A stretch of DNA of 64,000 bases from Stenopsyche tienmushanensis. Taxonomy: Eukaryota; Arthropoda; Insecta; Trichoptera; Stenopsychidae. Shown in pieces: positions 35,201-50,200 of this stretch (position 1 is the first letter of the stretch; every line of letters begins with the position of its first letter). The stretch covers positions 2,418,001-2,482,000 of the forward strand of contig WACJ01000517.1 in the NCBI GenBank assembly GCA_008973525.1, in the 5' to 3' direction. The notes under the pieces were generated by a model. It did no database searches. It had not been told where the DNA came from and worked only from the letters and a program-made list of their open reading frames with translations. The position numbers and the translations under genes are program-made.

Positions 35201-38200
35201 ATAATCTTGAATTCATCACTCTTTCTTACTTTAAGCCTTTGAACTTTAATATGAAGACCCGACGCCATTGAGAAAAAATCTAATATAAAAAAGTGTATTT
35301 ATAGAATAAACGCGAACATAAATATGAACAGTAAGGGTACCATATAAAAATGCAATATATAAAGTCTATGTCGTTTACAAATTGAGTAAATATCGATCCA
35401 ACTTCGAATAGAGTGAAAGCTGCGAAACGTAGAAAGCGCAAATGGACCGAAAAAATGAAATCGTGGATTTCCGCTTACTAAAAAAGCTGCTTGTTTTGAA
35501 TTGATGAAGTATAAAAAGTGGAAGCTCTTACGTTTGTCGCGTGAATGGGGTGGCGTTCATAACTTATAACTTCTGGAACTGATTGAAATGTTTAGAATCC
35601 AAAGTTCGAACGAAAAAGGACATATTTCCAATAATATTGTCGATAAGTTGAACAATAGTCCATGAATTATTTTATATTATTTTTGTATCGAACATCTCAG
35701 AGTATATTTATAAGCCTACTGTTTTCTAAATATGTCAGAAAATATTGCTGAAATACTGAATCCAGAACTCAAGTTAATACTTGGTGATAGTTAAGAATAT
35801 TATTTTTACTAACTCTTTATAATCAAAATATAATATAGTTCAGCCGTTATTGTAGAGACATTTTGAATATATCCAATTAACTAGAAAGACAATGAAAATT
35901 TAACAATCGAAGATATTGCAAAATTCAAGCAATGTTTTTATTAAAAAAAAACTACAATTTACTTCTTATAGAATAATTTTTCATATAGCTTATTAATAAG
36001 TTTATATGTAAAAATTACTACAAATTGAAAATGTAAAAACACGTTAATTAATTCAAAGAACCATAGTACGTATTCACAATCTAATCTAACATTATATTCA
36101 CCTGATACGATATGCCTATCGATGTGTGCAAACATATTCGCGCGATAATCGAATATTTCGCGTAAAATGGACAAATGTACAATTGCTTAGCTTCTATTAA
36201 AATTATGACCCTTAAAACTTTTTAAAAATACAATATTTAAAATAGACTCAGTTATGTTATTATTTTTGGGATAGAGTTTCGAATTTTTGACATTAAATTT
36301 TGAATTAATGGAGTTCTATTGTATTATCTCGACGCGTCAGATAAAATAAATGTTAGAGCGAAACACACTTATTTTTAAATCTCAACTAATTTACATAGAA
36401 TGCCTATATGCAAAACTTTCGAGATAATTATGTAACAAAAGTTAGAATCGAAACTCGTGGGTCAGCTTATATTCGCATAGTGTAGAATGTGTGATTTTTT
36501 TAGAAAGTATTTGAAGTAATTCTAACTTTTAATTAATCCTTTCAATATAATATTATACATTTTTTAGAGTTTATGTAATGATAATAAAGCTATGTTTAAT
36601 AATGAGAAAACAAATTTATGAACATAATTCTATAAATTATCTCAACATCCCTGGGACGAATCGTCGACGGAATTATTTTTGCAGTGTTTCATTGTTTGAC
36701 CATTTTTGAGGATTAGTTACACTTAGGTTGCTGAACTTTCAAGTCGTGGTTTGTGCTCTTTGGTGACTATAATCATCAAGAATAAATTGTGATTTTTAAA
36801 ATTCAAATTTAGCAACTCAATTTACAATGTATCGATTTTTGTCGGGGGAAGAATTTATTCGAAATTAAATGTTTTTTAATTTCTCAAAAAATAAACTGCA
36901 ACGCGCGTCACTAGAAATATTTGCGTTATACTGGGCTATATTTTAAGTATTCGCAAATGTCAAAATATGTTCCAAAAATTTCGATCTAGAAATTTGGATT
37001 TAAAAAATTTCCCTGGAAGTGGAAGACTGCCTAAAGTATCATATCATAAGAAAGAGAACAAGACATTCGACAATATTAATAAGTTATAAAACAAAGAGAA
37101 AACTACAGGTAGGCAGCGACTGAAATTTTGCACCCATTTCTACAATGCTAATTTTTGTTTCAGTCAGTGTTCAATCAGAAAAGTTACACTCTACCAAGCT
37201 TTGAACGTTGCGAACATTAATAACAATTTTCAAAGCCTGTATAATGGTATATACCAGTATTAAAATAAAAATTACAAAGCTGCTTTTCTGTCTACAAGTA
37301 GTTTACGTTAATTATTGTTTAATAAACATCGTTTACTTTCGATAAGAGGTGGTTAGAGCATCGGTAGATGTTGCAACTTTCAAAGCATTGTAATATTATG
37401 ATTATTTCTTATCGTATTCTACACATCACGTAAAAGTAAAACAAAAAATCGCGTATTTAAAGGGGCGAAGATGTCTCTTGAATATGTAGAAAAACTTGTT
37501 CTTCCAAATGAAGTTGGCAATACGACCTAAAAAATAACAGTAGTCAACAAAATTTGACCTGTAGTCTCAAAAAGGTTCGCCATCTCTGTCTTAGGCTTTT
37601 ATCGGCGACCTGATGAGTTAAAAATTGACATTAATATTTATAATATCTCATCCTGTATAATATAGTACATTTGAAAAGCATTGTATAGAAATAATATTAT
37701 TTTACGTACATTTGAAAAGGTTCTTAGTATACATAAAAACATAAATAATAAATCCCCAACGTCCCTTTTAGTCACGAAAATGTCTCATTTTTTCATAATT
37801 TATAGACGTTGTTTTATTCAGAATGAGTTTTGTATCCACCAAATTAAGTATTGTCAACGTCGCTTTATTGTATTTCTTAAACGATACATAGCATCGCACT
37901 CATTTTTATGTTATTTATTTAACTGATAGTTTTCATTAATAACTCATATGAGTTAGGTTGGCCTGTCAATAATTTAGAACAGTGAGCGACTATGAGAAAG
38001 TAACAACCGAAGATGTTACAGATATGTTGATATACATTCCACCAAGATATCATTCTACGAGGTCTATAAATGACAACGGATTTAACAAATAATTCATTGT
38101 TGGCATTTTTTTGCTTTATTAACCGTCACAGTATTTATTATTTCAGATTTAGGAAACTAGGTTAAGCGGTTATCTCACTTTATCATGTCAAAAAAATCGT

Positions 38201-41200
38201 TTTTTTAAAGCTCATTTTTAAAAGAACATATCTCGAAGAATGTCGTCCATCATTTTTGTGAAGAAATTCGAATTATTTCAATGCTTTACAGCTAATTCGC
38301 AAAATTCGCTTAAAGCTTCAGGACTTCGTCCAGATTGCGCCCCAACGGCTTTGAGATCTTTGCAGCCGCAGGTTTGCCCCTATACCTGCTTTTGTTTGTA
38401 GGTCAGATGTTCCCGTTAAGGATCTTTTTTATCGTTGTTCTACTAAGGGAGCAAATGAAGTTAAAAAATGTTAAACACAGATTTAAAAAAAGACGGATAA
38501 GCAAGTGGAAAGTAAGGACATAAAAAAGATCTCTGTATGAAGTCCTTCGAAAACCGAAAAACTAACTAATAAATTGATGAACGATGTATCTAATTATTAA
38601 GTTTTAGCAATTCATCGATATCCTGACTAAATAGAAAATATGATAAATCCTATTTGGGTCTCATATTATCATAAAATTTCGACTGATGAAGCCCCAAGAA
38701 GAATCCTGAAGAATTTCGAAAAACCAAGTCGCCAATTGATCTGAAATTTTACGAACTTATTTTACATATTTAAGGTTATGGTGATTCGCAAAAACAGGTA
38801 AAAACATTTATTTTATCTTAGGTTTACATTAAAAAAAAATCCAAAAATGTTTTTTTTTCAAACTTTTTTCAAACCAGCGCCATTTTGTTACTTAAAATAT
38901 TAATTGAGTGTTATATAATGGCGACACTCATACAGATTAAGAATCTTTTTGTTTCAGGTAAGCCTGAATGAAAAAACTGATGAACACTTGGGGCTTGCAT
39001 CTGTTTTGACATGCCATTTTGATGTTTAAAAAACGATATAATATATATATATTTTTATAACGAATTTATTTTTTTAGTATTATATAAAAGTGTTCTAAAA
39101 AAATCTCAAAGAGATTCATTTAATTATACGGGGTATTTACTGAGAAAAAAATTGTTAAAAATTGCCAATTTTTTAAGTCGTCAAAGTAAGATGACCCCTT
39201 AAGTTCGGATCAGGATATTAAATTGCTGAAGAATTTTAGATAACCCTACATTTTAAAACCATCTCAAGATTGAAAACTTTGTCAATATATATTTGACGTA
39301 TACATGTAATGGATATATAATATATATATATTAATGAGTAGTGGTTTTCTCGTACGAGAAGATAAAAGGACTTGTTGCTGCCTGAAATTACAAATAGCCC
39401 CGAGGAAGCCTTTTCAAACTAGTAGACTTGCTTTTAATTAAAAATCCTTCAATGGATTCTGTTGATATTTTTCATGCGAGATTATGATTTAAATCCTTTG
39501 ATGAATTACGTTTTTAATTATTTTCCTGCATACTGAAATACATTTCGTCAAGCGTGATCAATATTTTGGAAATGAAATGATCTTCGTTCTTCCTAAGTTA
39601 CGACACTATTACTATGAACAGAGATTGAATGGATCTGAAAGGTGATTTTATTTTAAGTGAAAGCAAAGTCTTGATTCTCTCTAAAGATTGTTGAAAATCG
39701 AGCAAATAGACCGAATCGTTTCGAAAACTCGACGACTTGCTCTAATAAGATCTCGAAGAATACTCAAAGCGCTTCAGAAAATTCCGTAGCCTTTTAAAAT
39801 GTCGGAAGTGAATGCAAAACTCTTCCCTGCCAACTCTAGATATACAATGCGAAAAATTTGTTCGCTTTTATAAAATAGTAACTTATAAAATTCATTCATT
39901 GGTCCGAAAATACGATCTATAAAACATTATTATAACTCGTCAAAGACTTGTACGGCCTCGCGAGATTAATTCTGAATACAAAGCGGAGGAACGCTCTTAA
40001 AGTCTAAATTAATCATTTATGTTAATAAATTTCTTGAACAAATTATTCCAACAGTTCGCACCTTGAAAACAATTATCACTCCTATTTACGGCGTAGTGTT
40101 TGTCTTGATGATTCGACGCGAATATGACTCGTTTCAAATTGCGAAATTATATTGTGAATTTCATGGAATTAAGAGAAATTTGCGAAACTGAAGAAATTCT
40201 AATTTGTCCCATTATACAAATTTTGAATGGTATTCAAGCGTTCATCGATCGCTTTTAACTAGCCGATTTAAAACTTTTATCTCTAATCCGTGCATGTATG
40301 AGCTCATTAAATATGTACGAGTTATTGTGTTCCTGGAAATTGGCACACGCAAAACGAATAAATAATATCATATCACCGCAGACGATGTGTTTTCATAACA
40401 TGGATAATAATCACGTAATACACAGATTTCAGGACAAACAACATTAGCGTATTGATCTTTTATGATATTAACATTACTTATGGCATATTTAAGTAGAATG
40501 AACCCAAAATCCAATGCATAGGTAATCCCTTTATAATACGGTCAAATTTCAAAACTAAAAAAATATACATTACATGAAATATGTTGATCAAAAGCATTAT
40601 ATTAATAGTACATAAGGTTTTCATCGTCATAAATATTAATAACCATTAAGCAAATTTGTTTTCTTATTGGCAAAATAATCTCATTATCGGATATTTCTTC
40701 AGAAGCATCTATGCTATATTTTTTGAACAAAAATATGTTATTTTGGATTGTTTTTTGTTGAGAGATCTTTACATAATTTCTTGTTTAGATATGAGAACTC
40801 GTGGAGGATTTCTCTTGAATTTTGTGCTTTTTCATTGGAAAGATCTTCACTTAACAAAAATATAATTCCAATTATTCGATCAAGTCTTGGTTGAATTTTT
40901 TTTGATGTGCGAAGTTATGATATATTAAAATACTTTTATGCCTCCACGATTGTAATAGATTTATCATCTACTCTATTGCTTAATTTAACAAAAATGATAT
41001 TATATTCTAAAGCAAAACCGTACTATAGGAATGTCGTGTTATTCAGGGGTCGCTTGTAATATTTTTAAAAATTTATCCAAAGAACGATTTATTATTCTAA
41101 GTTCAAATGGAAACCATTTTTCATTGCCTTAAGTGCATATTGACTACCTTTATTTGAGTTTGATGATGTTTTTGTAGTAAATCCTTAAATTTATGTCTCT

Positions 41201-44200
41201 AATGTGCATTTAAGAGACATTTAACATGGCTTGCTGAATAAGCATTCCTTACAATCCGTTTTCTTAACATTTTTGTCGGCATGATGTCCACATTTTATTA
41301 AATAAATGATTTTGGAACAAATTTATGATAGAAGTTCGTTATAATATTTATGGTTAAACAAATATTATTGATGACATTATATATCATAATAATATTGAAA
41401 TAATCGAGCTAATTCTATACACACACTCAAAGTACACAATGAATAGAGTATACATCCGGACAGTGAGAGGTATTGGACCGTGTCTAAATAAGGTTAATTG
41501 ATTTTCAGGTTATATTGGAATTGAAAACGAGGGTGATTCAAATATAACCAGGAATTTTGCTATATAAAAATACAAATGGAGTATCTTATTTTTCTACCCA
41601 GTTTTATGTTTTTTTTAAATCACATTATTATCATTTCTTTTAGTTAACATTCTGATTTTATAATACAGAAGCATTATCAATGGTATTGAAGTATTTTAAA
41701 CAGCGAAAGAAAAACTATTTTACTGGACCAATTTAATTCGAAAAAGTTTTTGGACTTTTCCTATTTCAGATCTTGACTTGAAACGCATCTAACCATTTTA
41801 TTGAATTTCCCGGAGGAAAATCCATTCATGTCACTTCAAATGCATTTAAGCTTCCTTTCCTAGTCCTTATACAAGAAAATTAAATTAAAACCGTAGAAAA
41901 TCCTCCTACACCATCTGAATAATGTGAAACTCACAAATAATCCCTGATAATTGAAGTATTTCTATAATTAAACGCTCGATGGATTACAACATTTGAACGT
42001 TGTAAAAATATTCCATCACTTAAAATTGACAAAAGTCTTCATTAAGATTTATGTATTAACGCTAAGCCAAATTTGAAAATATCTCATCTCGAGCATAATA
42101 ATTACTATTTAATATTTGATTCGATGGAAATGAACAAATTTTCTTTGTGATAACTTTATCCCCCGTATTAATATTTAAGTAAGAGTCGTGCAATATGTTT
42201 TCTGAAATACAATGAATGATAAAATAGACTCGGTAGGGCGTGTTTTTAATATGAGCCATTTTGTATTGAAAATTTCGAAACAATTCATCACACGGTTTCG
42301 ATGAGAATATTTGACATACTGGTTTTAAACTTTGTTTAATGGAAGGCATTTTAATTAATTCTGAGGCTTTAAAGCTTTCATAATATAACAAAGTTTAGAG
42401 GCCGTTAGAATAGCAATGGATTAAAAAATAAATAAATTATGTACGTTGGGGAATCGTATTTTTATTTTCAAATTTAATTTTTAAAGCAGATTAAGCACGC
42501 GGCACCAGATCAAGTGTTACTAATGTATGGCGTCATGGCTTTGTTAATTTTCAGTATATTAATTTTGTATTTTCTGTGTGAAAATTTCCCAGCTTAATAC
42601 TTGTAAAATTATTACTATTAATTACTATTAAAGAAGAGCCTTCTCTTTCTTATTTTAGTTAAAAAGTTAAATAATTATATAAAATATTTCCATATCTCTA
42701 TATATTATACAAAATCCCTTATATTAATTCTTGTAAAAAAATTTAAATTTAGTTATAACTTGAGTTTGTGTTAATATTTCATCTTTATGGTAACAAGCAT
42801 TCCGAAGTAATTATGACCTGAGTAGGTTCCTCTTTCGCATGGCTACTCGCTGCCCCATATTATTGATGAAGTTTCCCCTAAACAAAATACTCTTATTATA
42901 TTGAATATTTAAACATAAAAGCCTGTCAGGATTTAGTATCAAATATTAAGTTTGAAATTTGTTTTAATAATTTATCCAAAAATCTTAGTAAAGTTCATGT
43001 GATTTAATAACTACAATAAGTGACACTGGTAACACTTGGCTTGGCAGCTCCTTTATTATAATATCCATTTAAAATTTTTCGACTACAGTATATAGAAATT
43101 TAATTAAGTTTGTATAAACTTATTAAATTCGGGATCCATCAAAGGTCGCGCCGTATAACTCCTGGATGTATAATAATTTAACAACGTGTCTTATATTCTA
43201 TCATAATTTTATATTTATAAGCAACACAAAGTTTGTTCTTCAATCAAATGACAGCTATGTGCGTTTCTCCTTAAAAAGGAAAAAACAAAGGATTCATAAC
43301 GAGGCCAAGGTTGTTTAATTTTTTTTCAAATAAATAGACTTTCCCGAATTTTCTTTTATGTTAGTCGCTTCTTTTGTTGTACACTCTTTGTGAAACAAAA
43401 ACAATGTTTACTACAATTTAGTATTGAACAAGGTCGATTTTCTGCTCGCTAACGAAGTCCCATTATTCATTTTTATGAGATTTTCGTTATTTATTTGGGA
43501 TAATTTGAGTGATAGAATAACAGGTAGATAGATAGATACCCCTTCAGGTAGATAGATAGATTTATTTCGTTGAAATAATTTAAGTAGTTGATAATATTAA
43601 ATTTCAATTCTGAGAAGTCAACTTGAAATAAATTTAAGATTACCATTGATTTGTTACGTTGGGGAGTCATTTATTTGTGTCACTATTTTTGTACGTTGAT
43701 CTTACTAACTATTTTTTTGGACCTGTATATATAATATTTATGCTATTAATCATGCATATTCTCGCAATCAATTGCATTATATTTGGTTTTATTATAGTAT
43801 TTTGACATAGGTTTTATTAACCCATTGAATGGTTTTTTTTGTTGGTTTTTCATGGTTATTACCAAATGGCAAAAATATGGTCCATCCTATATTATACTAA
43901 CGCTTTAAATTTATTAAAATTCGATTCCAAATATTTATGATCTGTCTTTGAGGCAAATTTGCCATTTATAATATATTTTCCTAATAAAATATTGATTATA
44001 ATGATATGCCAAATGCATACATTTAAATTTTTCTCGTATATATTATAAAATTGAGCTTAAAATGTATCCCCAGGGGATAAAGTTTATATTACAACGGATG
44101 GCATAATACAGAGCTTTAAAGCTATATAAAATGTATAAAATATGGTTAAGCTTATATTAATCTCCTTGGCATACACATTTTTTTGTATAATGCGGATAAA

Positions 44201-47200
44201 GTTATAAGTCCTACACCACATGGTATGTATAATATAATAATGTTCCGAATGAAAAGTACATCGGAATATTTCGACAAACTTTTCAATCCGGAAACCAGAA
44301 AAGCAAAGAGTATCTTCGTACCCCTGGTGCAGATCAGTTTATTCAGGTCAGCAACTTTGTATAGACTGCAGTTAAATAAATGTGTCAACTAAGGTGAAAA
44401 GTTAAGTATCCCATAGTTGCTAAAGTCAGCCTTCAGAAGTAGATTATGTGAAATGTGAGTTTGCTTAATTTGATTAAAATATATGAAACATAGCACAAGA
44501 GATGGTATATAATGTAATTATTATTAAATTTTGATGAAAATAATGTATTTTCAACTGAACTTGGTTGAAATTGTCAAGCAGCTGAAATACGGCTTGGTCA
44601 TCCAATTTCGATTGAATCATAAATGTTAACGATAACAATCTCCTGAAAAGCGTTTATGCAGCTATATATTTTTGGTATATAAAACTCTAAATATATATTT
44701 TTTGAAATGTATTAATATTTTTGTAGATTATTTATTTTATTTAAAATATTTAGGATAGTTTTAATTAATTTATTAACGATAATAAACGTATTTTATCTCT
44801 ATTTTCATTAACATAATGCATTGAACTTAGTTCCTGGATCTTGATTATAGACGTTTGGATTCAAATAAAATTTATAGATCAACACATTATTATCTACAAT
44901 TAAGTGTTTCGATCCAGGCTTAAATTGATTTTCTGGATCAAAAGTTACAAGAAATAAATAATTGATAAAGTCGGACAAGATCAAATTTGAGCGATATAGA
45001 AAAATAATTATAGATTTGCAATTCATTCATAGATTCCTTGCTTCCTAAAAAATCATATTCAATTAGTTTTATCATTTTTAACCATACGTAGAAGGCAATG
45101 AAAAATCACCCCATCAATATCTTTTATCTCCTATAGAGATCGCCTATTTCCAATAATGGATAGGGTTCCATTCCTAATGAGGATACCATATAATAATAAG
45201 ATAATAATAAGATAGTCCAATATATCTTATTAATTATTTAAAAATTACAACCAAATTTCTATTCATTTTTGTTAAGAAATTCGTACATTCATTTTATTAA
45301 GTTTAAGGGGTCATCTCACTTTGACGGCCCAAAAAATAGCCAATTTTTAACAATTCTTTTCTCAGTAAATACACCATAAAATGAGATGTTTTTTTTTTAA
45401 ATTTATTATGGCACTCTTATATAGTACTAAAAAATACATTCGTGATTTAAAAAAAATATATATTATATCGTTTTTTAAACATCAAAATGACATGTCAAAA
45501 AAGATGCAAGTCCACGGTTTGGAACAATTTTTTCATTCAGGCTTACTTGAAACAAAAAATCAAAAAGATTCTTAATTTGTAAGCATGTCGCTATCGTATT
45601 ACCGTTAATCAATAGTTTTTATTTAAAAGTAACAAAATGGCGCTTGTTTGAAAAAAAAGTTTGGAAAAAAACACCTTTTTTGGGGGTATTTTTTAATACA
45701 AAACGTAGGATAAAATAAACATTTTGACTTGGAAACTTTTGTGAAATTCATAAAATTTCAGACTAATCAGTGACTTAGTTTACAAAATTCTTTCCACACC
45801 ACATGCAAAAATGTCGTTTCGAGGAAAACGCGTTTAATTTTTAATTACTATTTTTTTTAAAAGGAACTACTAATCAGCGATTACAGCTTCTTTAAAAAAA
45901 TCATTATTATTTATTTAAAATAGTTTATTACCATGCAAATATGTATTTACATAACGATAGGTATTTTATATTTAGGGGTTGTTTTAATGTAAACATTATT
46001 ATTCGATTGTATTTTTTCGAATTTCAGGACACATGGAGGTAAGAAATTAAATTACGCAAGAATACTTGTATATAATATGTAAATCGATAAATAAGTGTCA
46101 TTAGCATTTTTAGAATGATAGATTTTTTAAAATATTTTTATTTAACTCCTTTTAGTTAAACCGAATTGAAATATGCTTAAGTAAATTTTAAAAGGAACGA
46201 TTGCCAAAAATATATCTTAAATATATATATAATACGACTTCAGATCCAGGAAATCAGGCTAAACTTAGGATGCTTCCTTTCTTCCAATTTTTTCCACAAT
46301 CTGGATTTGAATCCGAACCTTTATAATAATACTCCAGAATTCAACTTACTTTACCAAAACCTAATTTTTATTTTGTAATAAATATTTATATAGGATGGCA
46401 TATTACCATTATTTTTAAAAAATATTTCTCATAAATATTGCGTCTTAGCCTAGAAACTGCCATGATCAATACCGACTCAGTTTACACAAAATCGTCAGGA
46501 AATGGAAACGTCTGTCCGCATAACAGCTTTTTACATTATATTTATGAAAATCATACAGAAATGCGCAATTGCGTTTCAGCATCGAAACCTTTTTTTAAAC
46601 CGCTGTAGGTCATATCAAATTCCAATTATCAGATTAGAGCTCTGAGTATCATTCGCGGTCCTCGACTATAAATTAATTACGAACCTTTATACCCTTTTTC
46701 ATACATTTTTTTAGCTCGAAATAAAAAAAAATGGGTAATCCACCTCGACGATTTTTCAATCCTATGTTAATGAATGGAAATTTATTTTTCATCCACCGCA
46801 TCCGAGTGAAAAAAGTTTGAGGTAAAATCGACCCGTCAATCTCGAGAGTAAAATAATACGTTATGTCATTTGACAGGGGCGAATTTTCCTTTAAATCTCT
46901 GCCAAAGATTGGTCTTTCGGATGAATTTTGACTGGTAGGATTAACAATAAAACTTGGTGATTCGATTATATTTCCATCGTTTGAAGTCTTTGAACAAAAC
47001 GCGCTGTTCACATATCATGTTTTATGACAGGCATACTTCTCGTTTTGATGTTGGCTAGCGCTAAAGCTCATTGTCATATCCAGACAAAGATCCTTACAAT
47101 ACTGTTGCAGAAACTCGATGTGAATATTAGTATCCAACTTTTAATCAAATTTGTTAACAAAGGATAGTTTTGAGTTACGGATGGCACATTCAGGTCAGAT

Positions 47201-50200
47201 ATTTTACATGAAAGTAATTCCGTTGATGAATGAAAGGCTGATATGACAGACGGCCGACGACATAAGCTGAATTTTTTTCGCCAATATTCCACCCTGGATA
47301 TTTTTATCCATGCTTAAAATTTTTTGACATTGCCAAAATGTACCACGGTGCTCTTATTTAATTAGAAGTTAACATGATCAGTCTGGCTATGATCCTTTTG
47401 TATTCTGTGTGTCCAATTATTTATTTAATTAGCTTCATTCGTAATTGAACGAATTGCGTTAACGAACCACGTAGATAACTATAACTCAACCATTCTCATA
47501 TAAAACCATCCCTCAGCAGAATAGCAAGTTATTAAATTTAAGCACATAATTAATTCTGAAATGAACTCGATTTCAAGAATAAAAATGCAAATTAACAGCG
47601 CAATGTAGTCAATTAAATCCCATTCTCATTTTTCCACGAAGCGCTCAAACGATTTACTTTTTTCGTAATTACGGCGTTATTAAAGTCTCAACTACTCAAG
47701 GGATATTTTCAGCAATCATATATATATAATAGTTTTATTGGTTTTTATTAATTTGAGGTACGTACTATAGGATCGCTTTTATGACATACGTTTTATATGG
47801 AAGCTTGGTAAATGAAAAATATTATTTATGTAAATTTAATATAATAATTTCAAATATTAAAAATATTTAAATAACAATTAAAAACTAGCAAAAATGGGTC
47901 TATTTATTCGCACAAAAAAAAACACTTGCTGATTCCATTATCGATCAAGTTCGTTTGATTGAAACTTTTTATACTTTGAAGTGACGCAACAAGAAAATAT
48001 TTGGAATTTATTTATAGCAATGGTGGGCATTTGCAGTCAGATTTCACAATTTAATTGACCCCTGTACATTGTAACTGTAAGCCAGATATTTGATTAATGA
48101 TCCACTGTTATTTAATATCATCCCCTTTTCACCAGTTGCTTCAACAGTCGAATGATCCATTTTCTTTTTATTGTACAAAACTGTTATCAAATGTAAGGCA
48201 TCTTCATAGGAACCTTTAATAGGGAAATAATTTGTCATGCAATATTCCTCCATTACTTTCTATTTATATAGTTAAATTAGAATGAAACTATCATTATTTT
48301 ATATTAGTGAGTAGCAAAATTTGAATATTTTAAAATTATATTAAAATTTTCGCTGTAAATCAGTCACTCTTACGTAGCCCTGCCCGAATTTATTGATAGT
48401 CTTTATTTCAATTTTAATTCCACATATTGAATTTGAACACGAAGTTTTACAATAAAAAATCAGAATCTGACCTACCATACTAATATATGATCTTAGAATA
48501 ACCTACAAATAAATATTTGAACATCTATTTGTCGGTTCAATGGTCACGGATTGTTAGTATTATATATACTACAGTTGAAATTTCTTTAAATTAAGTCTCC
48601 AAGCTTTTAGTAACAGTGAAACTTTTTCGTGTTTTGAATAAAATTAATTATTTTCTTCCATTAAATATTTCTTAAATCACAAACATTTAATAACTCATTT
48701 CCATGAAACAGCCTTTACCGGTCGTAACGTCACCGACTGTTTCTTAGCTAACGGCCTAGCATATGCCAAATTAGTATAGTCTCGAGCCTTCTCGTAGTCA
48801 TCATAAATTATCTTATTGTTATTTTAATAAGTAAGATGATTCAGTTATAAATAGCGGCGATAAGGAGTCAGTGAGACAAAAGTGAGAAATTTGGCGGTAC
48901 GCCAGCCTCTTCGTGGGCGTAAAATGGACCATAAATCGAGACTATCTCAAAAATTACCCCGCTTGGTGAATCATGTTGAAAATGTTAATTATAATTCCTC
49001 TTACCTTGTATTGCCTTTATATTTAAATATTATAATATCAATCAAAGAAAGTTTATTTAGGTTCAAGCGTCTGTGTGATCGGATTTATTTTTAGACGGTT
49101 AGAATTATAAATCCACAATCTATAGATTGAAACTTTTCAATAAGTCAAGGTGAGATTTGTTAAAATTTATGCAAAGTGTATATAGCAAATGATAGATTTC
49201 AATACAAAAAATCCATCTTATGAAAAGATTTTAAATGTTATTCAATCAAATAAATAAGACTACTCTTTGATCACATCGACAGATTGTGTACTTCGTTGTA
49301 TTTCGTTTTGATGGAGGTTTGCATAATACCACCTATATAATCGATTTTTGCTATCGTTTTTTGTAAAATATTACATTTTTAAAATTTATTTCTATACTAG
49401 CGAATACCTGGCATGCGTTTTAATTCAATTGGAATAATTTTATATATTTTAATTACACTGAAAAACGGGAATACAATATTTTAAATATATGTCCATTCGG
49501 AGTATATAAGTGTCCATTCGGAGATCTGTTCATGAACGCAGGCCATATCCTGTGGACATTTTCAGGCATGGCGTCCGATCGCTAGGCGTTCCTTCTTTGT
49601 ATCAGTGGTCCGAAATTCGGTCCGATTGGACACGGAACTTTGTGGACACTCCCTCTAATTTTAGGGCATTTAGTGCACTTTGTAAAAGTTTTGGGGAAAA
49701 ATGTATCCTAATGGGGCCTTCTACGATTTTGTTCATCGTTCAGGGCTAAATTTTCAGTGTTAAAACCTTTCAGTGTTAAATTTTTAGTCTAAAAATCTGA
49801 TACCGTTGCTACATGTCGTGGTGGATTTATGTTTCAGAGAAGAAATATAGGCACGCCAATTTTCAGTGTTAAAATATCAAATTCAAATATTTTTTTTTAT
49901 TTTACAGGCGCCTCCAAGCATAAAGCATTTTTTTAAACGAAAATATATTTTTTCAAGCGAGCAGACCGGAATGAGTTAATATGTTTTATGCACTGCTATT
50001 GGTGATATAATTTGTGTTTATTTATCATTATTGGTAGATTTCATCTAATCACATGGAAGATTTTGTTTATCAATAAAAAAATATAATTTCCATGAAGACG
50101 GCATATTTTATTTATTATTATTGCTTTATGTAAAATAAATCGAAACAAAGCGTATGTACGAAGCGACATTATTTCTCCAATATATATCATTTTTCGAGGC

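Noticed and set aside
46300..46345. tRNA B-box-like sequence (GATTTGAATCCGAACC)
   Set aside because: No cloverleaf, A box or terminator could be assembled around it on either strand.
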